Shown one piece after another: positions 61,298-64,000 of a DNA stretch of 64,000 bases. Under the pieces are notes generated by a model that did no database searches, was not told the DNA's origin, and saw nothing but the letters and a program-made list of their open reading frames with translations. Each line of letters begins with the position of its first letter. The first letter of the stretch is position 1. Source of the stretch: CAXMST01 sp038206985 (GTDB taxonomy: Bacteria > Actinomycetota > Thermoleophilia > Solirubrobacterales > 70-9); assembly GCA_038206985.1 (NCBI GenBank), contig JBBRAH010000002.1:62001-126000 (forward strand). Direction: 5' to 3'. The translations under genes were made by a program, and so were the position numbers.

Positions 61298-61303
61298 AGC
61301 CTA
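61298..61303 (-). promoter_or_regulatory. -10 box, leaderless promoter of the LLM gene
   Basis: TAGGCT on the minus strand, 6 bases before the GTG at 61291. Confidence 0.5.
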
Positions 61304-61667
61304 TGCCCTGCCCCACACCCAGGTTCAGAGGGGAGCAGGCGGGCTAGCCGAGGGACGATCCGGGGGGATCCAACGGCGCCTGACTCCCGGGGTGCGCCCC
61401 GGACGCTCGACCGGCGAGGCGGCAGGCACCCGACACGATCGGTGGTGCGGCGAGCAGCAGGCTCAACACCACGGGATCGAAGGTAGGGCCGAGCCCGGAC
61501 GGGACCGCGGCCGCGGCGGCGCGGCAGACGGCCACCAGCAGGCGATTAGCAGCGATGGAATCAGTGCCCGTACGCCTTCGGTGACGCTTCTGTCAGCAAG
61601 GCGCGGGCTTTGGCCGTGGAACAGCTCCAGTCTCGCGGCCAAAAGCCGGCCGGAGCCGTCGAAACGC

Positions 61668-61696
61668 ACATTGTTCCGATGTGATCGGAACAATGT
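61668..61696. repeat. Perfect inverted repeat, 13-bp arms
   Basis: ACATTGTTCCGAT-GTG-ATCGGAACAATGT. Both arms match fully around a 3-base centre, and the site is AT-rich relative to its surroundings. Operator or mobile-element end are possible readings; the 3-base loop does not favour an RNA hairpin. Confidence 0.8.
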
Positions 61697-61910
61697 CACT
61701 CTCGGCGCCTGCCGCCACTCAAACCTCGCCGATCGCAAACAGACCAGGGACGAAACCCACACGTGCCCAGGGATCGGCGCCCGCCCGTCACCTGGAGCAC
61801 GCCGCCACTCAACCCCTCCCTCACTGCCAAGCCCGAGCCCACACTCCGTCGCGGCCCGACCGGAATCCCGACCAACAACCCCCCTAACCCAACCGCCGGC
61901 CCCCCACAAC

Positions 61911-61944
61911 GCACGAAACCCCCGGGGGTCCGGGGGTTTCGTGC
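61911..61944. terminator. Strong 15-bp stem-loop
   Basis: GCACGAAACCCCCGG, loop GGGT, CCGGGGGTTTCGTGC. Six A residues follow on the plus strand, so there is no U-tract after the stem in either orientation's usual place; many actinobacterial terminators lack one. It could end the minus-strand LamG transcript. Confidence 0.55.
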
Positions 61945-61981
61945 AAAAAAGTGGGTACGGGGCTGCCCGTGTTGCCTGCCT

Positions 61982-62056
61982 TCGCACGTAGCCTTCGTGC
62001 GATGTAAGCCTTCGGGGCCGCTTCGAGAGATGCCCCTCCACTTAGCTTCCGTGGAG
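61982..62056 (-). ncRNA. Array of three small hairpins, candidate structured RNA or 3' UTR
   Basis: Stems: TCGCACG/CGTGCGA (61982-62002), GGGGC/GCCCC (62014-62036) and CTCCAC/GTGGAG (62036-62056). The first and third loops share a related sequence (TAGCCTT and TTAGCTTCC). They lie between the LamG remnant and the 15-bp stem on the minus strand. Confidence 0.3.
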
Positions 62057-62093
62057 TTCTTTCTCCTTCCCGTACCGCGCTTGCGACAGTAAA

Positions 62094-62418
62094 TCATCGT
62101 TGCGACTGTTGCAAACCGTGATTCCGCATTTTGCGGGCGAAGACCGCGGCAAGCACGTTGCCCTTGGCCCAACCGTCGCCGGTCGCCTTGGCTTTGACGT
62201 TGCCCTGAATGTCCTCGTAGTGTGCCGCGAACCAGAACTCGAGCGTGAAGTCGCCGCTCACGTCGGCGGGCACCTGCGGGTCGATCGGGACCTTGACCCG
62301 ATCCACGTCGCCGCTGCCGGTGCCGTAGAAGCGCAGGGAATTCTCCGCGCTCGCCACGGCCGGCAACGCGAACGGGGCTGCGACGACCAGGGGGAGCGCG
62401 AGCAGGGCGCCGCGACAC
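62094..62418 (-). pseudogene. Remnant of a secreted LamG/concanavalin-like protein
   Basis: The frame ending at 62094 encodes a signal-peptide-like ALLALPLVVAAPFALPAVASA and then ENSLRFYGTGSGDVDRVKVP and DFTLEFWFAAH, the start of a LamG-type jelly roll. The domain is lost after about 25 more residues and the frame soon stops. No ATG, GTG or TTG precedes the signal sequence in frame; removing one base near 62409 would join it to a GTG at 62416-62418 (reading MSRALLALP). So the gene has a probable 1-base frameshift and a truncated 3' part. Confidence 0.6.
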
Positions 62419-62561
62419 GAAGGGACGGGACGAGCGGTCTGAGCTGATTTCCGCGTAGCGTGAAAATAGGCTCACGGGACAGGCTTGTCCAGCAACCTGG
62501 GTATCGATTGAGCCAACCTCTGCGAAGCCAGGCATGGGGCCGCGTAAACTCCTGCCAACGG

Positions 62562-64000
62562 ATGGCCGAAGCTCCCCCCTCCACCGACGCCCCCGCCGCG
62601 GTCGATGTCGATGTTCTCGGCACCTACCTCGACGGTCGCTACGCAGAGGTCCGGGCCAAGAGTCGGGAGCTTCTGGCGCGCCCGGACTTCGCGCCCGTCG
62701 ATCCCGAGATCGACTCCGCCGCCTACCGCGAGCAGGTCTTCGAGTGGACCAGGCTGCTCGCCGACGAGGGCCAGACCACCCTCGGCTTCCCAACCGAGTA
62801 CGGCGGTGGCGGCGACATCGGCGGCTCGATCGCCGGCTTCGAGACGCTGGCGATGGGCGATCTCTCGCTGCTGGTCAAGACGGGCGTCCAGTTCGGCCTC
62901 TTCGGCGGCGCCATCCTGCACCTCGGTACCCGTCGCCATCATGAGGAATACCTTCGGGACGTGATCTCCTCCGAGCTCCCAGGCTGCTTTGCGATGAGCG
63001 AGACCAGCCACGGCTCGGACGTCCAATCCGTGCAGACCACGGCGATATACGACGCCGAGGCCCAGGAGTTCGTGATCAATACGCCGACCCCGCGCGACCG
63101 TAAGGAATGGATCGGCAACGCCGCCGTCCACGGCCAGGTCGCGGCGGTCTTCGCCCAGTTGATCATCGGCGATGACAACCACGGCGTGCACGCGTTCGTC
63201 GTTCCGATCCGGGACAAGAAGGGCAACGTCGCCGACGGCATCACGGTCGAGGACTGTGGTCACAAGCTTGGTCTCAACGGCGTGGACAACGGCCGCCTCT
63301 ACTTCGACCACGTCCGAATCCCGCGAGACAACCTGCTCGACCGCTACGCCTCCGTCACCGAGCGCGGCCGCTACACCTCTCCGATCGAGAGTGACACCCG
63401 CCGCTTCTTCACGATGGTCGGCACCCTCGTCCAGGGCCGGGTCTCGGTGGCCGGCGGCGGGCTCTCGGTCTCCAAGGTGGCGCTCACCACCGCCATCCGC
63501 CACGGACTCGGCAGGCGCCAGTTCGGCCCGCCCGACGGTGGCGAGGTGCTGCTACTCGACTACCGCGCCCACCAGCGCCGGCTTCTGCCGCTGCTGGCGC
63601 GAACCTATGCGCTGCACTTCGTCCAGGCCGAGATGGTCGATGAGCTGGACGCCGTCTTCTCCGGTGAGGAGCGCGACGAGCAGGCGCGCCGTGAGCTCGA
63701 GACCAAGGCTGCCGGCATCAAGGCCTACGCGACCTGGCACGCGATCGAGTCGATCCAGACCGGACGCGAATGCTGCGGCGGCCTCGGCTACCTGACCAAA
63801 GCAGGATTCGCGACCCGCAAGGACGACGCCGAGATCTTCGCCACCTTCGAGGGCGACAACACCGTACTCCTGCAGCTCGTCGCCAAGAGCCTGCTGACCG
63901 GCTACCGCGAGGAGTTCGGTGACCTCGACCCGCTCGGCATGGCCGGCTTCGTCGCCTCCCAGGTGATCGAGCGCTTCGTCGAGCGCTCCGCCGCCCGCGA
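62562..64000 (+). CDS. Acyl-CoA oxidase/dehydrogenase family protein, 3' end outside window
   Basis: At least 479 residues from the ATG at 62562, open to the window edge. The acyl-CoA oxidase branch is indicated by GFPTEYGGGGDIGGSIAGFE, LLVKTGVQFGLFGGAI, CFAMSETSHGSDVQSVQTTA, GHKLGLNGVDNGRLYFD and ECCGGLGYLTKAGFATRK with FATFEGDNTVLLQLVA. These enzymes pass electrons from acyl-CoA to oxygen, or to ETF in bacterial forms. The length and the N-terminal alpha domain fit oxidases better than ordinary dehydrogenases. Confidence 0.88.
   Translation, partial: MAEAPPSTDAPAAVDVDVLGTYLDGRYAEVRAKSRELLARPDFAPVDPEIDSAAYREQVFEWTRLLADEGQTTLGFPTEYGGGGDIGGSIAGFETLAMGDLSLLVKTGVQFGLFGGAILHLGTRRHHEEYLRDVISSELPGCFAMSETSHGSDVQSVQTTAIYDAEAQEFVINTPTPRDRKEWIGNAAVHGQVAAVFAQLIIGDDNHGVHAFVVPIRDKKGNVADGITVEDCGHKLGLNGVDNGRLYFDHVRIPRDNLLDRYASVTERGRYTSPIESDTRRFFTMVGTLVQGRVSVAGGGLSVSKVALTTAIRHGLGRRQFGPPDGGEVLLLDYRAHQRRLLPLLARTYALHFVQAEMVDELDAVFSGEERDEQARRELETKAAGIKAYATWHAIESIQTGRECCGGLGYLTKAGFATRKDDAEIFATFEGDNTVLLQLVAKSLLTGYREEFGDLDPLGMAGFVASQVIERFVERSAAR

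Larger units (their letters stand above)
61304..62093. other. Gene-poor stretch with palindromes
   Basis: About 790 bases with no gene I can support; the open frames on both strands are Arg/Pro/Gly-rich shadows. It contains the palindrome at 61668, the long stem at 61911 and three hairpins at 61982-62056. It may be a decayed region, perhaps of mobile origin, but no transposase, integrase or attachment site is visible. Confidence 0.5.

Noticed and set aside
61344..62041. Minus-strand frames in the gene-poor stretch
   Set aside because: Arg/Pro/Gly-rich, no start context, cross the palindromes; no family features.

Overview
The window is GC-rich, uses GTG and TTG starts freely, ends its genes mostly with TGA or TAG, and is packed with 4-base start/stop overlaps. 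Gene content suggests a high-GC actinomycete, most likely of the Thermoleophilia/Solirubrobacterales type: a tilS-hpt-ftsH cluster, CapK/PaaK-like adenylation proteins, a fused hydroxyacyl-CoA dehydrogenase/enoyl-CoA hydratase, a wax-ester synthase, an F420-type LLM oxidoreductase and a large SLT/M23 wall hydrolase. The assignment is inference. No rRNA, tRNA, CRISPR array or insertion sequence was recognised.

Layout. (1) 1-7841, minus: one operon reading MerR-cyclase fusion, CapK-like, tilS, hpt, CapK-like, ftsH; ftsH is cut by an in-frame TAA at Walker A. (2) 8167-13013, minus: a six-gene chain with overlapping or closely spaced junctions (coiled-coil granule-type protein, epimerase, acyltransferase, BKACE, GNAT, methyltransferase). 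(3) 13100-19580: a phosphorylase homologue, a second coiled-coil protein, a large secreted wall hydrolase, an unknown gene and a CapK-GNAT fusion. (4) 19551-26782: sirtuin, fatty-acid oxidation genes, PadR/SRPBCC genes, small proteins and a broken peroxiredoxin. (5) 26772-32080: a secreted S15-like hydrolase with calcium repeats, a lipoprotein, an ArsA-type ATPase. (6) 32550-36299, minus: a CarH-like B12 photoreceptor heading an operon for methylthioadenosine/S-adenosylhomocysteine salvage. (7) 36446-44029: a probable light/oxidative-stress lipid group (two tiny membrane proteins, DHRS12-like SDR, MerR regulator, wax synthase, FAD oxidoreductase, DUF1365, cyclopropane synthase). (8) 44165-57543: glycosidase, CoA-transferase, GMC oxidoreductase, RTX protein, DUF1330, SDR, a membrane-tethered sigma factor and a cupredoxin lipoprotein. 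(9) 57568-64000: aldo-keto reductase, MarR-MFS pair, LLM oxidoreductase, a 1.2 kb gene-poor stretch with a LamG remnant and strong palindromes, and an acyl-CoA oxidase running off the end.

Two signals cut across the window. At least a dozen genes have a TANNNT -10 box 6-8 bases before the start codon, so leaderless transcripts look common. Four genes carry reading-frame lesions (ftsH, bcp, LamG, the MFS 3' end); two of these are TAA codons standing at conserved tyrosine positions. Sequencing or assembly error must be excluded before giving them biological meaning.
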